In this document: positions 29,611 through 40,482 of the stretch, piece by piece
Numbering within the stretch: position 1 is the first letter of the stretch
Layout: each line of letters starts with the position of its first letter
Assembly: GCF_040256395.1 (NCBI RefSeq)
Contig: NZ_CP158299.1
Coordinates: 2,137,501 to 2,201,500 of the forward strand
DNA length: 64,000 nucleotides
Reading direction: 5' to 3'
Source of the DNA: Deinococcus sonorensis KR-87
Lineage (GTDB): Bacteria; Deinococcota; Deinococci; Deinococcales; Deinococcaceae
Notes under the pieces: model-generated
The model's database searches: none
What the model was told of the DNA's origin: nothing
What the model saw: only the letters and a program-made list of their open reading frames with translations
Translations under genes and position numbers: made by a program

Positions 29611-30762
29611 TCAGCGGCGATAGCCCTCGCGCAGCACCTCAGCCACCTCGGGCCGGGTGAACTCGGCGGGCAGCGCCTCGCCGGCCCGCAGCAGCTCGCG
29701 CACCTTGGTGCCGCTCAGCACCAGGTGGTGCGAGCCGTCGTGCGGGCAGGTGCGGGGGCTGACCAGCTGCCCGCAGGTCTTGCAGTAGAAGGTGTGCTCG
29801 AACTTCAGGATCTGGATGCCCAGTTCCTGCGCCGTGAAGTGCGAGAAGATCTCCTGCGCCTCGTAGGTGCCGTAGTAGCTGCCCACCCCGGCGTGGTCGC
29901 GGCCCACGATGAAGTGGGTGGCGCCGTAGTTGCGCCTGGACAGCGCGTGCAGGATGGCCTCTCGCGGACCGGCGTAGCGCATGGCCGCCGGGTACACGCT
30001 CAGCAGGGTGCGCTCACGCGGGTAGTAGCGCTCCAGCAGCACCTCGTAGGCCTTCACGCGCACGTCGGCCGGCACGTCGTCGCCCTTGGTGGTGCCCACC
30101 AGCGGGTGCAGCAGCAGGCCGTCCACCAGCTCCAGCGCCACCTTCTGCAGGTACTCGTGGGCGCGGTGGATCGGGTTGCGGGTCTGGAAGGCCACGGTGC
30201 TGCGCCAGCCGCGCGCCTCGATCACCTCGCGCACCTCGGCGGGCGTGCGGTGGTGCGCCGGGAAGTTGCCCCGGGGCACCTGATACAGCGTGATGGCGCC
30301 GGCCACGTACACCTCGCCGGAGCTGTACAGCGCGGCCACGCCCGGGTGCGCCACGTCCTCGGTCCGGTACACTTCGCGGGCTTCCCAGCGCTTGTCCGGG
30401 GTGTAGGTCTCGCTGACCTCGATGAAGCCGACCGGCTCACCCTGCCGGGTCAGGGCCACCACACCGCGCGCCTTGGCCGCTTCCTCGCTGCTGACCGCCA
30501 GCGTGATGGGAATGCTCCAGGGGGTGCCGTCGGCGAGGCGCATGCGCTCGACCACCGAGCGGTAGTCGGCCTCACCCAGGAAGCCGGTCAGTGGGGAATA
30601 CGCGCCGCTGGCGAGCATCTCCAGGTCGGCGTAGCTGCGGTCGCTGAGTTCCAGGGCGGGCCGGCCCTGCAGTTCGCCCGGCTGGGCGCTGCGGACCCGG
30701 TTGACCAGGGTGCCGCCGAGAGGGGTGGGGAGCGTCAGGGGATGATGGGTCAGGATGGTCAT
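29611..30762 (-). CDS. sat: Sulfate adenylyltransferase (ATP sulfurylase)
   Basis: A 383-residue single-polypeptide ATP sulfurylase: ATP + sulfate gives APS + PPi. Family motifs are present: [15 protein letters not shown] (ATP/sulfate site), [13 protein letters not shown] and the zinc-ribbon-like [20 protein letters not shown] near the C terminus. The start is ATG 30762 with AGAGGA before it; a longer frame to 30789 adds 9 residues unlike the family. It follows cysH by 66 nt, so it is part of the leftward sulfur operon. There is no CysD/CysN, so this is the single-chain route. Confidence 0.96.
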   Translation of the reverse strand: MTILTHHPLTLPTPLGGTLVNRVRSAQPGELQGRPALELSDRSYADLEMLASGAYSPLTGFLGEADYRSVVERMRLADGTPWSIPITLAVSSEEAAKARGVVALTRQGEPVGFIEVSETYTPDKRWEAREVYRTEDVAHPGVAALYSSGEVYVAGAITLYQVPRGNFPAHHRTPAEVREVIEARGWRSTVAFQTRNPIHRAHEYLQKVALELVDGLLLHPLVGTTKGDDVPADVRVKAYEVLLERYYPRERTLLSVYPAAMRYAGPREAILHALSRRNYGATHFIVGRDHAGVGSYYGTYEAQEIFSHFTAQELGIQILKFEHTFYCKTCGQLVSPRTCPHDGSHHLVLSGTKVRELLRAGEALPAEFTRPEVAEVLREGYRR

Positions 30763-30828
30763 TCGGGATCCTCTCGAGGAAAGCTTCAATTGATGGTTCA
30801 GGTCAACTAATCCGGCAAAAAAAATGTG

Positions 30829-31527
30829 TTAGAGCCGCTGCTCGCCGGCCCACAGGCCACATTCGGTCTTGCCCTGCCCGGCCCAGCGGCCGGCACGGGC
30901 ATCCTCTCCCGGCCGCACCGCACGGGTACAGGGCCAGCAGCCGATGCTCAGGAAACCGTCGAAGTACAGCGGGTTGACCGGCAGATCATGGGCGGTGGCG
31001 TAGACCTCCAGCTGCTCGCGGGTCCAGTAGGCCAGCGGATTGATCTTGCGCCGGGCGCCGTCTTCCACGAAGGGGATGTCCGCGCGGGTGCTGGCCTGAT
31101 CTCGGCTGCGGGCGTTCAGCAGAGCCGAAGGGTTGCGGCTCTTCAGGTGGCGCTGCAGCGGCTCCACCTTGCGCGCCGCGCAGCAGGCGTCCGGGTTGGT
31201 GGCGTACAGGCCGTCCGGGGTCTGGCCGTCGTCAGGGCTGGCCCCGGCGTTCAGCGTCACGAAGTTCAGCTGCGGGTAGCGCTCCGCGAGGCGGTCACGG
31301 GTGGCGAGCGTCTCCGGGAAGTGATAGCCGGTATCCACAAACAGCACGTCGCCGGTGTAGCCGGCCCGCGCCGCGAGGTCCAGCAGCACCACGCCGTTCA
31401 GGTTGAAGGCGCTCGGCATCACCAGATCCGGGTGCGCCTGCAGGGCCCAGCCGATCACCTCCAGCGGATCGGTGTCCGGCCCGAAGGCCGGCACCGACGC
31501 GCTCACCTCAGGCGTAAGCAGCGTCAC
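30829..31527 (-). CDS. cysH: Phosphoadenylyl/adenylyl-sulfate reductase
   Basis: A 232-residue reductase that turns APS or PAPS into sulfite. It has the C115-C116 pair ([10 protein letters not shown]) and C197-x2-C200, the four ligands of the [4Fe-4S] type that uses APS. The catalytic Cys223 in KTECGLW is near the C terminus. GTG 31527 is the start, with GGAGG 6 nt before; it overlaps the end of cysC by 20 nt. The codon frame upstream of it is only a shadow of cysC. cysC is present, so PAPS is also a possible substrate. Confidence 0.93.
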   Translation of the reverse strand: MTLLTPEVSASVPAFGPDTDPLEVIGWALQAHPDLVMPSAFNLNGVVLLDLAARAGYTGDVLFVDTGYHFPETLATRDRLAERYPQLNFVTLNAGASPDDGQTPDGLYATNPDACCAARKVEPLQRHLKSRNPSALLNARSRDQASTRADIPFVEDGARRKINPLAYWTREQLEVYATAHDLPVNPLYFDGFLSIGCWPCTRAVRPGEDARAGRWAGQGKTECGLWAGEQRL

Positions 31528-32052
31528 GGCCCACCTCCGAGGTGGCGAGCGCCAGCACCTGCTCCAGGCAGGCCTCGATGCTCTGCTGGTCGGTGCGCAG
31601 GTGCAGGGCGGGGGAGAGCGGGGCCTCGTAGGGGTCCGAGACGCCGGTGAAATGCGGAATCTCACCGGCCAGGGCGCGCAGGTACAGACCCTTCACGTCG
31701 CGCTCCGTGACCACCGAGAGCGGCGCGTCCACGAAGATCTCCGAGGCGTTCGGCAGCTCACTCAGCACCGCGTCACGGGTGTCGCGGTACGGAGAGATGG
31801 CGCTCACCAGCACCGTCACCCCGTGGCGGGCCAGCAGCCCAGCCACGAAGGCGATGCGCCGCACGTTGGTGTCGCGGTCGGCCTTGGAGAAGCCCAGGCC
31901 CTTGCTCAGGTTTTCGCGCACGGCGTCGCCGTCCAGCAGCTCCACCCGTTCACCACGCCGCTCCAGCTCCCGGTAGAGGGCGCTCGCCAGGGTGCTCTTG
32001 CCGGCGCCTGACAGGCCGGTGAACCACAGCACCCGGCCTTCCGCAGCCCGGC

Positions 32053-32056
<4 letters not shown>
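31508..32056 (-). CDS. cysC: Adenylyl-sulfate kinase
   Basis: A 182-residue APS kinase: APS + ATP gives PAPS. The P-loop GLSGAGKST (14-22), the [21 protein letters not shown] segment and ISPYRDTRD lid motif are complete. GTG 32056 overlaps the TGA of the sulfite reductase gene by 4 nt (GTGA); no strong ribosome site, so translation is probably coupled. The frame runs open upstream but only as a shadow of the reductase. Confidence 0.95.
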
Positions 32057-33624
<1,568 letters not shown>

Positions 33625-33667
33625 GGAATCTCCGGGTTGGGGCGGTGAAGGGCTCACCGGGAATGGT

Positions 33668-34087
33668 TCAGTGGGTCAGACGGTACTGCAGCAGGCGCCA
33701 CTGGAAATACAGCAGGCAGCCGACACAGATGCGGGTGGTGAGGTTGAGCAGGGCCAGTATAATGACCAGCAGCCCCAGGCCGGCGCTCAGCAGGGGCAGA
33801 CCCGCCAGCCCGCTCAGGGCACTGAGCAGCAGCACGCTGCCGCCAATCCCCTGGGCGAATTGGTGCGCCTGAGGCGCCTCGTCCACTACCTGAGGCCGCA
33901 GCCCCAACACCGGACCAAGCGCGCGGTAGGCGGCTTTGAGAGGACTGTGGACGGGCCAGGCGGCACCGATCAGCATCGCCAGACCCAGCAGTCCGCTCAA
34001 CCAGGGCATGCGCAGCGCCAGGGCCAGGGCCGTAAGCGTCACCACGCTGATCTGGTTGAATTTGAGGGCGCTCAGATCCGTCTTCAT
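33668..34087 (-). CDS. DUF4395-family membrane protein heading the sulfur operon
   Basis: A 139-residue protein with four hydrophobic segments. The DUF4395 layout is clear: [27 protein letters not shown], a charged middle ([17 protein letters not shown]), and ITR-like end [21 protein letters not shown] with the CxxC pair CVGC near the inner face. GGAGGA precedes ATG 34087. It is the first gene of the sulfur operon, 43 nt before the sulfite reductase. The function of the family is unknown; the CxxC suggests a redox or metal role. Confidence 0.8.
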   Translation of the reverse strand: MKTDLSALKFNQISVVTLTALALALRMPWLSGLLGLAMLIGAAWPVHSPLKAAYRALGPVLGLRPQVVDEAPQAHQFAQGIGGSVLLLSALSGLAGLPLLSAGLGLLVIILALLNLTTRICVGCLLYFQWRLLQYRLTH

Positions 34088-34103
34088 GCCGTTCCTCCAA
34101 TAC

Positions 34104-34153
34104 CTGACAAGAAAGGTACCTCATCTAGCTGACAAATTCCATCAACTTGTCTG
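34104..34153. promoter_or_regulatory. Three copies of a C[T/A]GACAA heptamer upstream of the sulfur operon
   Basis: CTGACAA at 34104-34110 and again at 34129-34135 (25 bp apart), and TTGTCTG, the inverted near-copy, at 34147-34153. The last two form an inverted repeat with an 11-nt spacer. Placement before the DUF4395 start suits a transcription factor site. The regulator is unknown. Confidence 0.4.
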
Positions 34154-34222
34154 TGCTTCTGTAAGGATGCCGGTGCGGTCGCTACCTTGACTGCACCTTT
34201 AATGTCCAGCGACCGTAGCGGG

Positions 34223-34239
34223 GGACACTCAACGTGTCC
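34223..34239. repeat. Inverted repeat GGACAC-5-GTGTCC
   Basis: A perfect 6-bp inverted repeat with a 5-nt spacer, followed by an A-rich tract. An operator or a weak hairpin; no partner gene is evident. Confidence 0.35.
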
Positions 34240-34499
34240 GAAAAATAAAAACACCTTCTCATCAGCCGTCTTTGGGCTTCTGCGACAGTGCAGGACAGGT
34301 TCCAATTGCGGCTTTGGCGGTCAGGAATTCCCCCGTCGGGGGGTATAGGCTCACGGTCCTCATCGCCCGTCGCAACGAATCTTTTACGGTGGGCGCGCGA
34401 GGATAATCCCGTCAACCGAAACACGAAGGTCACCACTCACGTTCGGTTCGTCATGCTCACACGTCGCTCTCTCATTTCTGGAAAGGTTGAGGTTTCCCC

Positions 34500-35417
34500 A
34501 TGACTATCTCCCGTACCGTGCGTTTTGCTGTTCCCGCTGCTGCTGCACTCTCGATGGTCCTGATGTCCTGCGGAGGCGGCACGACTGTGCCTACTGCCAC
34601 CGTCACCAGCGTGACCGTCACCGCCCCTGCCGCAAGCATCGCAGTCGGTGAGACCACTCAGGCCACCGCCACCGTTGTTGGCACCGGCACGCCGGCCCAG
34701 ACCGTCACCTGGAGCTCGAACAACGATGCAGTTGCCACGGTCAGCGACACCGGCTTAATCACCGGCGTGTCGGCCGGCACCGCCACCATCACCGCCACCT
34801 CGAAAGTGGATACCAAGCAGAGCGGCACGTTTGACGTGACCGTGACTGCCGGGAACACTGGCGGCGGCCCCTTCACCCCGGTGAAGATCAGCTTCCGTCC
34901 GGCTACTGCCGCCGTGACCACCAGCCCCACAACTCCGCTGCCTGCCGGCTACGTCGCCAACACAGGCGCGGCCTTCGACGGCACGTCCGGTTGGGTCAAG
35001 GAAACCGACCTGCCCGCCATGACGCCGCTGAGCCTGGTGAACAACACCCGCGACAACCTCAACCGGTACGGCCTGAACAATGCTGCCGATCAGCGCTTCA
35101 ACACGCAGATCAACATGCAGTGCGGGGGCTGCACCGTGGGAAGCCCGGAGAAGCAGTCGGCTGCGTTTGAATACAAGGTGCCTAACGGCAAGTACAACGT
35201 GACTGTGGGTGTGGGCGATCTCAAGAACGTCGACAGTGTTGATGTCATCAACGTTGAAGGTACGCAGGTTGTGAAGTTCACCCCGAGCACGACGGCTGGC
35301 AACTTCAAGGCGTCGGCGGTTGTGGCGGTGACCGTCACCGACAATTTCCTGACGATCGATGCCAAGGGTGGCACCAACACCAAGCTGAACTTCCTGACCA
35401 TCGACGCCGTTCAGTAA
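34500..35417 (+). CDS. Lipoprotein with Ig-like (BIG2) domain and FRPA/GGTNTK C-terminal domain
   Basis: A 305-residue protein with a lipoprotein signal (lipobox LMSC, about residues 21-24). Residues about 35-115 form a bacterial Ig-like group 2 domain (VTSVTVTAPAASIAVGETTQ, VTWSSNNDAVATVSDTG). The C-terminal half is a beta domain found in secreted proteins of several phyla: it starts KISFRPATAAV and ends LTIDAKGGTNTKLNFLTIDAV. Malectin/carbohydrate-binding relatives suggest sugar or matrix binding, not proven. Its leader GGAAAGGTTGAGGTTTCCCC is much like that of the next gene, so the two are a duplicated pair. Confidence 0.8.
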   Translation: MTISRTVRFAVPAAAALSMVLMSCGGGTTVPTATVTSVTVTAPAASIAVGETTQATATVVGTGTPAQTVTWSSNNDAVATVSDTGLITGVSAGTATITATSKVDTKQSGTFDVTVTAGNTGGGPFTPVKISFRPATAAVTTSPTTPLPAGYVANTGAAFDGTSGWVKETDLPAMTPLSLVNNTRDNLNRYGLNNAADQRFNTQINMQCGGCTVGSPEKQSAAFEYKVPNGKYNVTVGVGDLKNVDSVDVINVEGTQVVKFTPSTTAGNFKASAVVAVTVTDNFLTIDAKGGTNTKLNFLTIDAVQ

Positions 35418-35428
35418 AACAGCACACC

Positions 35429-35460
35429 ATAGGGCCCCACTGGAAACAGTGGGGCCCTAT
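35429..35460 (+). terminator. Hairpin terminator between the lipoprotein genes
   Basis: A perfect 14-bp stem (ATAGGGCCCCACTG with CAGTGGGGCCCTAT) with a GAAA loop at 35443-35446. It lies 11 nt after the first lipoprotein stop. No long T-run follows. Confidence 0.75.
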
Positions 35461-35679
35461 CTTGCGGCTTACTGAAATTTTACTTGAACGGAAACAGGCC
35501 TCTGCGTAGCGCTCGGATTCTAGCCACTCTCCTTATTGCCTCCTAATGCGTAATTTCCCCGCAACGAAATATTTACGCTCCCTCATGCATCCTAAATTCG
35601 TCATCACCGGATGTACATCTCACCCATAAGTTGTTCCCCACGTTCGCCTTCTGCCCCTCGGAAAGGTCCAGGTCTTCCC

Positions 35680-36612
35680 ATGTCCAACCATCCTGTTGCC
35701 CGTCTTCTCCTTCCCTCGACCTTGATTGCCTGCCTCTCGTTGGGCCTGATGGCCTGCGGAAACACGCCCACGCCTACTAATGTGGTGGCGGTGCAGAGCG
35801 TGGACATTACCCTGGAGGGCAACGTGGTGGTGCTGGGCGGCACCCTGAAGGCTAATGCCCGCGTGAACGGAGTGGCGGGCGGCCAGCAGCCCGCGCAGAC
35901 GGTGCTGTGGAGCAGCAGCGACGACAACATCGCTTCGGTGAACAGCAATGGCCTGATCACTGCTCATGCCGTCGGTACCGTGACCATTACGGCCACCTCG
36001 ACGGTCCCCGGCTACACCAGCAAGTCGGCGCAGGCGACCGTGACGGTCAGTGCGGTGGCCCCCACTGTGTTCCGCTTCAGCTTCCGGCCCGCTACCTCGA
36101 ACGACATTACGCCGCCCGGGTACACCCCGGAGAACGGTCTGGCCTACAGCGCCGCTCGTGGTTACGGCTGGGTCACGGAAGCCACCGCTCGCACCCCCAC
36201 CCCCACCCCGCTGGACATCTCGGTGAACGCCCGCAACCGTCGCGGCAATCCCGGCGTGGCGGTCGGGCTAGAGGAGCGTCAGTACGCCCTCATTCACCTG
36301 CAGTGCGCCAGCATCTGCCGTGATCCGAAGGTGTCGGCCAGCGCCGCCTGGGAGTACAAGGTGCCGAACGGCAATTACACCGTGACGGTGGGTGTCGGCG
36401 ACGCCGATACCAGCACCTTCACCTCCGGACCTAGCGAGCATGTGATCAACGTGGAAGGCAAGGCGCTGATCAACAAGTTCGTGCCGTCCAAGGAGAACCT
36501 GTTCCGCGAGGCGACCACTACCGTCGAGGTCTCGGACGGCCTGCTGACCATCGATGCGGTGGGCGGCACCAACACCAAGATCAACTACGTGATCATCTCC
36601 GTTGTGAAGTAA
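35680..36612 (+). CDS. Second Ig-like lipoprotein, paralogue of 34500
   Basis: A 310-residue protein starting at ATG 35680; residues before it in the open frame are not a signal peptide. Lipobox LMAC is near residue 26. A BIG2-like domain (VQSVDITLEGNVVVLGGTLKA, VLWSSSDDNIASVNSNG) is followed by the FRFSFRPATSND ... GGTNTKINYVIISVV domain shared with its neighbour. The 262 bp upstream of it hold no other gene; it has its own leader (GGAAAGGTCCAGG). The pair may bind the same surface ligand. Confidence 0.8.
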   Translation: MSNHPVARLLLPSTLIACLSLGLMACGNTPTPTNVVAVQSVDITLEGNVVVLGGTLKANARVNGVAGGQQPAQTVLWSSSDDNIASVNSNGLITAHAVGTVTITATSTVPGYTSKSAQATVTVSAVAPTVFRFSFRPATSNDITPPGYTPENGLAYSAARGYGWVTEATARTPTPTPLDISVNARNRRGNPGVAVGLEERQYALIHLQCASICRDPKVSASAAWEYKVPNGNYTVTVGVGDADTSTFTSGPSEHVINVEGKALINKFVPSKENLFREATTTVEVSDGLLTIDAVGGTNTKINYVIISVVK

Positions 36613-36622
36613 GGCGGCACAT

Positions 36623-36658
36623 AGAGGCGGGCGTCCCGGATCTGGGACGTCCGCCTCT
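36623..36658. terminator. Bidirectional hairpin terminator
   Basis: A 15-bp stem with one mismatch (36623-36637 with 36644-36658), between the stops of two convergent genes (36612 and 36666). Confidence 0.7.
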
Positions 36659-36665
36659 CTGCGTG

Positions 36666-37133
36666 CTAGACGTTGGGCCGCAGGAGATGTTCCAGGCAGT
36701 GGTGATAGCTGACGCCCGCCTGGGCATCCTGCACCAGATCATTCACGCTGAACTCCTGAAGCACCGCGAGCATCGCGTCGCGCATCCGTACGTACACCGT
36801 GTTGCGGGCGTGACAGCGTTCTTCCTCAGCACAGTGCTCACGCCAGTTGAGCGAGATACAGCTGAGCGGCGCTACCGGCCCGTCCACCGCGCGCACCACC
36901 TCGCACAGGCTGATCAGCTGAGGTTTGCGGGCCAGCGCGTAGCCGCCCCCGATGCCCTTCTTGCTGCGAATCACGCCCTTGGCGCTCAGGGCCGCCAGGA
37001 TCCGGACCAGGTAGGGCCGGGCGATGCCGGTGTGTTCGCTGATGTCATCGCTGGAGATCCAGCGGGCCGCGTCCTGCGTTCCCAGGTATCCCAGCGCCTG
37101 GAAGGCATAGATGTCCGTGGTGGAGAGGCGCAT
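36666..37133 (-). CDS. Rrf2-family transcriptional regulator with Fe-S-type cysteines
   Basis: A 155-residue regulator: winged helix ([56 protein letters not shown]) and a cysteine loop C92-x8-C101-x5-C107. IscR, RirA and NsrR carry three Cys here for a [2Fe-2S] or [4Fe-4S] cluster, with C-x5-x5 or C-x7-x5 spacing; this variant has x8. It probably senses iron, sulfur or NO. Candidate targets in the window are the sulfur and suf operons, but no binding site has been linked to it. TACACT lies 5 nt before ATG 37133. Confidence 0.88.
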   Translation of the reverse strand: MRLSTTDIYAFQALGYLGTQDAARWISSDDISEHTGIARPYLVRILAALSAKGVIRSKKGIGGGYALARKPQLISLCEVVRAVDGPVAPLSCISLNWREHCAEEERCHARNTVYVRMRDAMLAVLQEFSVNDLVQDAQAGVSYHHCLEHLLRPNV

Positions 37134-37138
37134 GGCTC

Positions 37139-37144
37139 AGTGTA
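37139..37144 (-). promoter_or_regulatory. Leaderless-type -10 TACACT (minus strand) for the Rrf2 gene
   Basis: TACACT on the minus strand ends 5 nt before ATG 37133. Confidence 0.5.
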
Positions 37145-37161
37145 CCGCCGCCCGCGCCGCT

Positions 37162-38009
<848 letters not shown>

Positions 38010-38013
<4 letters not shown>

Positions 38014-38741
38014 GCCTGAGAGTGTAAGCCGCCCTCGGCTGCCTCGTCGCGGCGCATCACGCTCACCCACAGCTGTTCCCGGGCTTCAAAGCCCAGGCTG
38101 GCGTAGGTGGCCTGGGCCGCCGTGTTGTCGCGGTTCACGTGCAGGAAGGGCCGCTGCCCAGCCGCACGGGTATGCGCGGCCACCTGCGACACCAGCGTGC
38201 GGGCCAGCCCCTGACGGCGATAGTCCGGGTGGGTGCAGACGGCGCTGATCTCACGGGCCCCCTCCAGACGGGCCCGCTCGCCGGTCATGGCTGCCAGCAG
38301 GGGGCCGTCCGGGTGCCGCTCGTCCCAGAGGCCCAGATACAGGCCCAGTTCCACCGTCTGGGGCCGGAAGGGGCCCGGCCGGGTCAGCTGCACCAGCGCC
38401 AGGATGGCCGGAACGTCCGCCTCACCCAGCGGGCGCACGGTGAACCCGGCGGGGGTCGGCAGGGGAGCCTGGGCCTGCAGCTGCACCATCTGGATCGGGT
38501 CGCCCTGGCCCACCCGGGTCCAGCCGGCCGGGGCGTCCAGCAGGGTCGGGCCGAACAGGGCCACCGTGTCGCCCGGAGGAGTCAGCGTGGTCAGGTCGGC
38601 CCAGGCCGCGGGCGTGTTGGCCTCCAGTCCGGCCATCGGGGCGAACTGGGGCTCGTAGCGGGCCGCCTGCCCACCGCTGCGGCTGTAGGGCCGCTGGGGG
38701 CCGGTCAGGGCGTGCCAGAACGGATTGTCCAGCGGATTCAC
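38010..38741 (-). CDS. GNAT-family N-acetyltransferase
   Basis: A 243-residue protein; GTG 38741 ([17 protein letters not shown]) overlaps the stop of the hydroquinone reductase gene by 4 nt (GTGA). The first half is a degenerate GNAT-like region; the second half is a complete GNAT domain ([70 protein letters not shown]). Tandem double-GNAT proteins of this sort act on small molecules; the substrate is unknown. The end overlaps the DUF1028 start. Confidence 0.87.
38021..38026 (-). promoter_or_regulatory. Leaderless-type -10 TACACT (minus strand) for the DUF1028 gene
   Basis: TACACT on the minus strand ends 7 nt before ATG 38013. It lies inside the upstream GNAT gene. Confidence 0.5.
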
Positions 38742-39679
38742 GCCAGCCGCTCCCGCTGGTGCGGTGCGTCCCAGTCGGTCAGCGGTCCCAGCGGCACGAT
38801 GCCGGTGGGGTCCAGCTTCGGGTGCGTCAGGTAGTAGTGACGCTTGATGTGATCGAAGTTCACCGTTTCCCGGAAAGCGGGCCGCTGATACAGGTCGCGG
38901 GCATAGCCCCACAGGTTCGGGTAGTCCACCAGCCTACGCAGGTTGCACTTGAAGTGGCCCACATATACCGCGTCGAACCGCACCAGCGTGGTGAACAGCC
39001 GGATGTCGGCCTCGGTCAGCTGCCCGCCCACCAGGTAGCGCCGCGTAGCCAGATGCTGCTCCAGCGCATCCAGCCGGGCGAAGAGCGTGGTGACGGCCTC
39101 GTCGTACCGCGCCTGGTTGGCCGCGAAGCCCGCCCGGTAGACCCCGTTGTTCACCTCCTCGTAGATCACGGCATTGAGGGCGTCGATCTCTGGGCGCAGC
39201 GCTTCCGGGTACAGGTCCGGGGCGCCGGGCCGCTGAAAGGCCGTGAACTCGGTCTCGAAGTCCAGCGTGATGTCCGGGTAGTTGTTGGTCACGAGCTGCC
39301 CGGTCTGCGTGTCCCAGATGCACGGCACGGTGTAGCGGCCCTGATAGTTCGGGTCCGAGCGCAGGTACGCTTCCGACAGGAACTGAAAGCCGCCCACCGT
39401 GTCCGGGCCGTGGCCGTCGCCCGGGCGCAGCGCCCAGCCGCGCTCGTCGCGCACCGGGTCCACCACCGCCAGCGAGATGGCGTCCTGCAGGCCCAGCAGT
39501 TCCCGCACGATCACGGCGCGGTGGGCCCACGGGCAGGCCAGCGACACGTACAGCCGGTAACGACCGGCCTCGGCCGGGAAGGGGGTGGAACCGTCGCGGC
39601 TGAAGCGGCCCCGGAAGGTGTACGGCTGCCGCACGAACGCGCCGCTGGCACTGGTTTCGGCCGGAAACTGGCTGGTCAT
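38738..39679 (-). CDS. Glutathionyl-hydroquinone reductase / omega-type GST (YqjG-like)
   Basis: A 313-residue protein of the Xi-class GST/ECM4 group. The thioredoxin-fold half has the catalytic Cys49 in LACPWAHRAVIVRELL, and the C-terminal helical half contains RYLVGGQLTEADIRLFTTLVRFD and HFKCNLRRLVDYPNLWGYARDLYQ. The group reduces glutathionyl-hydroquinones. Deinococcus uses bacillithiol, so the thiol partner is uncertain. TAGACT lies 6 nt before ATG 39679. First gene of a coupled group of three. Confidence 0.92.
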   Translation of the reverse strand: MTSQFPAETSASGAFVRQPYTFRGRFSRDGSTPFPAEAGRYRLYVSLACPWAHRAVIVRELLGLQDAISLAVVDPVRDERGWALRPGDGHGPDTVGGFQFLSEAYLRSDPNYQGRYTVPCIWDTQTGQLVTNNYPDITLDFETEFTAFQRPGAPDLYPEALRPEIDALNAVIYEEVNNGVYRAGFAANQARYDEAVTTLFARLDALEQHLATRRYLVGGQLTEADIRLFTTLVRFDAVYVGHFKCNLRRLVDYPNLWGYARDLYQRPAFRETVNFDHIKRHYYLTHPKLDPTGIVPLGPLTDWDAPHQRERLA

Positions 39680-39685
39680 GGATGC

Positions 39686-39691
39686 AGTCTA
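39686..39691 (-). promoter_or_regulatory. Leaderless-type -10 TAGACT (minus strand)
   Basis: TAGACT on the minus strand ends 6 nt before ATG 39679 and overlaps the stop of the upstream SDR gene. Confidence 0.6.
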
Positions 39692-40411
39692 GACGCTGGC
39701 CCGGTCCAGCCGCGCCTGGACGCTGGCGGCATACACCTCGGCCGCGCCCGTCTGGACCGCCTCCAGGATCAGGCCGGCGGCGTACTCCGGTGGGTCACCC
39801 TGGCGATAGCTGCCGGCCCGCTCGGGGGTGGCCGACACCGAGTTGCGGCCGAAGTCGGTGTCGGTCATGCCCGGATGCACCACGCTCACCACGATGCCGT
39901 CCGGGGCGAGTTCAGCGCGGGCCACCAGCGAGAGGTTGTTCAGGGCGTGCTTGCTCGACGAGTACGGGGCGAGCCCGGGAATCAGCATCTTGGTGGTGCC
40001 GGAGCTGACATTCACGATGGCGCCGCCCCCCTGCTGCCGCATCAGCGGAATGGCCGCCTGCATGGCGTTCAGCACGCTGACCACGTTCAGGTCCAGCAGC
40101 TGGCGGTAATCCTCCAGGCTGGCCTGCTCCACCGGCACATGCATGCCGCGCCCGGCGTTGTTGACCAGCACGTCCAGCTGTCCGTAATGACGGTGGGTGC
40201 CCGTCACCATCCGGCGCACCGCCGCGTCGTCGAGCATGTCGGTGGGCACCGCCAGGGCGCCCGGCAGTTCCTCGGCCAGCGCCTGCAGCCGCTCCGCAGA
40301 TCGGGCGGCCAGCGCCACCCGGGCGCCCTGGGCAGCAAACAGCCGCGCGGCGGCCAGCCCGATTCCACCGGACGCCCCAGTGATCAGCACGACTTTTCCA
40401 GAGAGATTCAT
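39689..40411 (-). CDS. Short-chain dehydrogenase/reductase
   Basis: A 240-residue classical SDR: cofactor motif TGASGGIG, NNAG, catalytic Ser in VNVSSGT, YSSSK (YxxxK) and a PG motif in VHPGMTDTDF. An Arg/Ser pair after the second strand (ARSAERL) suits NADP. The substrate is unknown. Its stop is 9 nt from the GST-type gene, so the two may be cotranscribed despite the internal -10. Confidence 0.92.
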   Translation of the reverse strand: MNLSGKVVLITGASGGIGLAAARLFAAQGARVALAARSAERLQALAEELPGALAVPTDMLDDAAVRRMVTGTHRHYGQLDVLVNNAGRGMHVPVEQASLEDYRQLLDLNVVSVLNAMQAAIPLMRQQGGGAIVNVSSGTTKMLIPGLAPYSSSKHALNNLSLVARAELAPDGIVVSVVHPGMTDTDFGRNSVSATPERAGSYRQGDPPEYAAGLILEAVQTGAAEVYAASVQARLDRASV

Positions 40412-40482
40412 GCTCCGTATTGTGAAGTTCTGGCATGAAGTTCCGGCACCGCTCCGCTCAAGGACAAGCCGGGGCGGCCCCG

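Larger units (their letters stand above)
34088..34499. other. 412-bp divergent intergenic region, no gene seen
   Basis: This is the longest non-coding stretch of the window, between the sulfur operon and the first lipoprotein gene. It is richer in A/T than its surroundings (for example the A-rich run at 34240-34251). It holds the heptamers at 34104-34153, an inverted repeat at 34223-34239, a CCCCCG-T-CGGGGG hairpin near 34329-34341 and the start region of the lipoprotein gene. I see no tRNA or known riboswitch. Confidence 0.6.
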
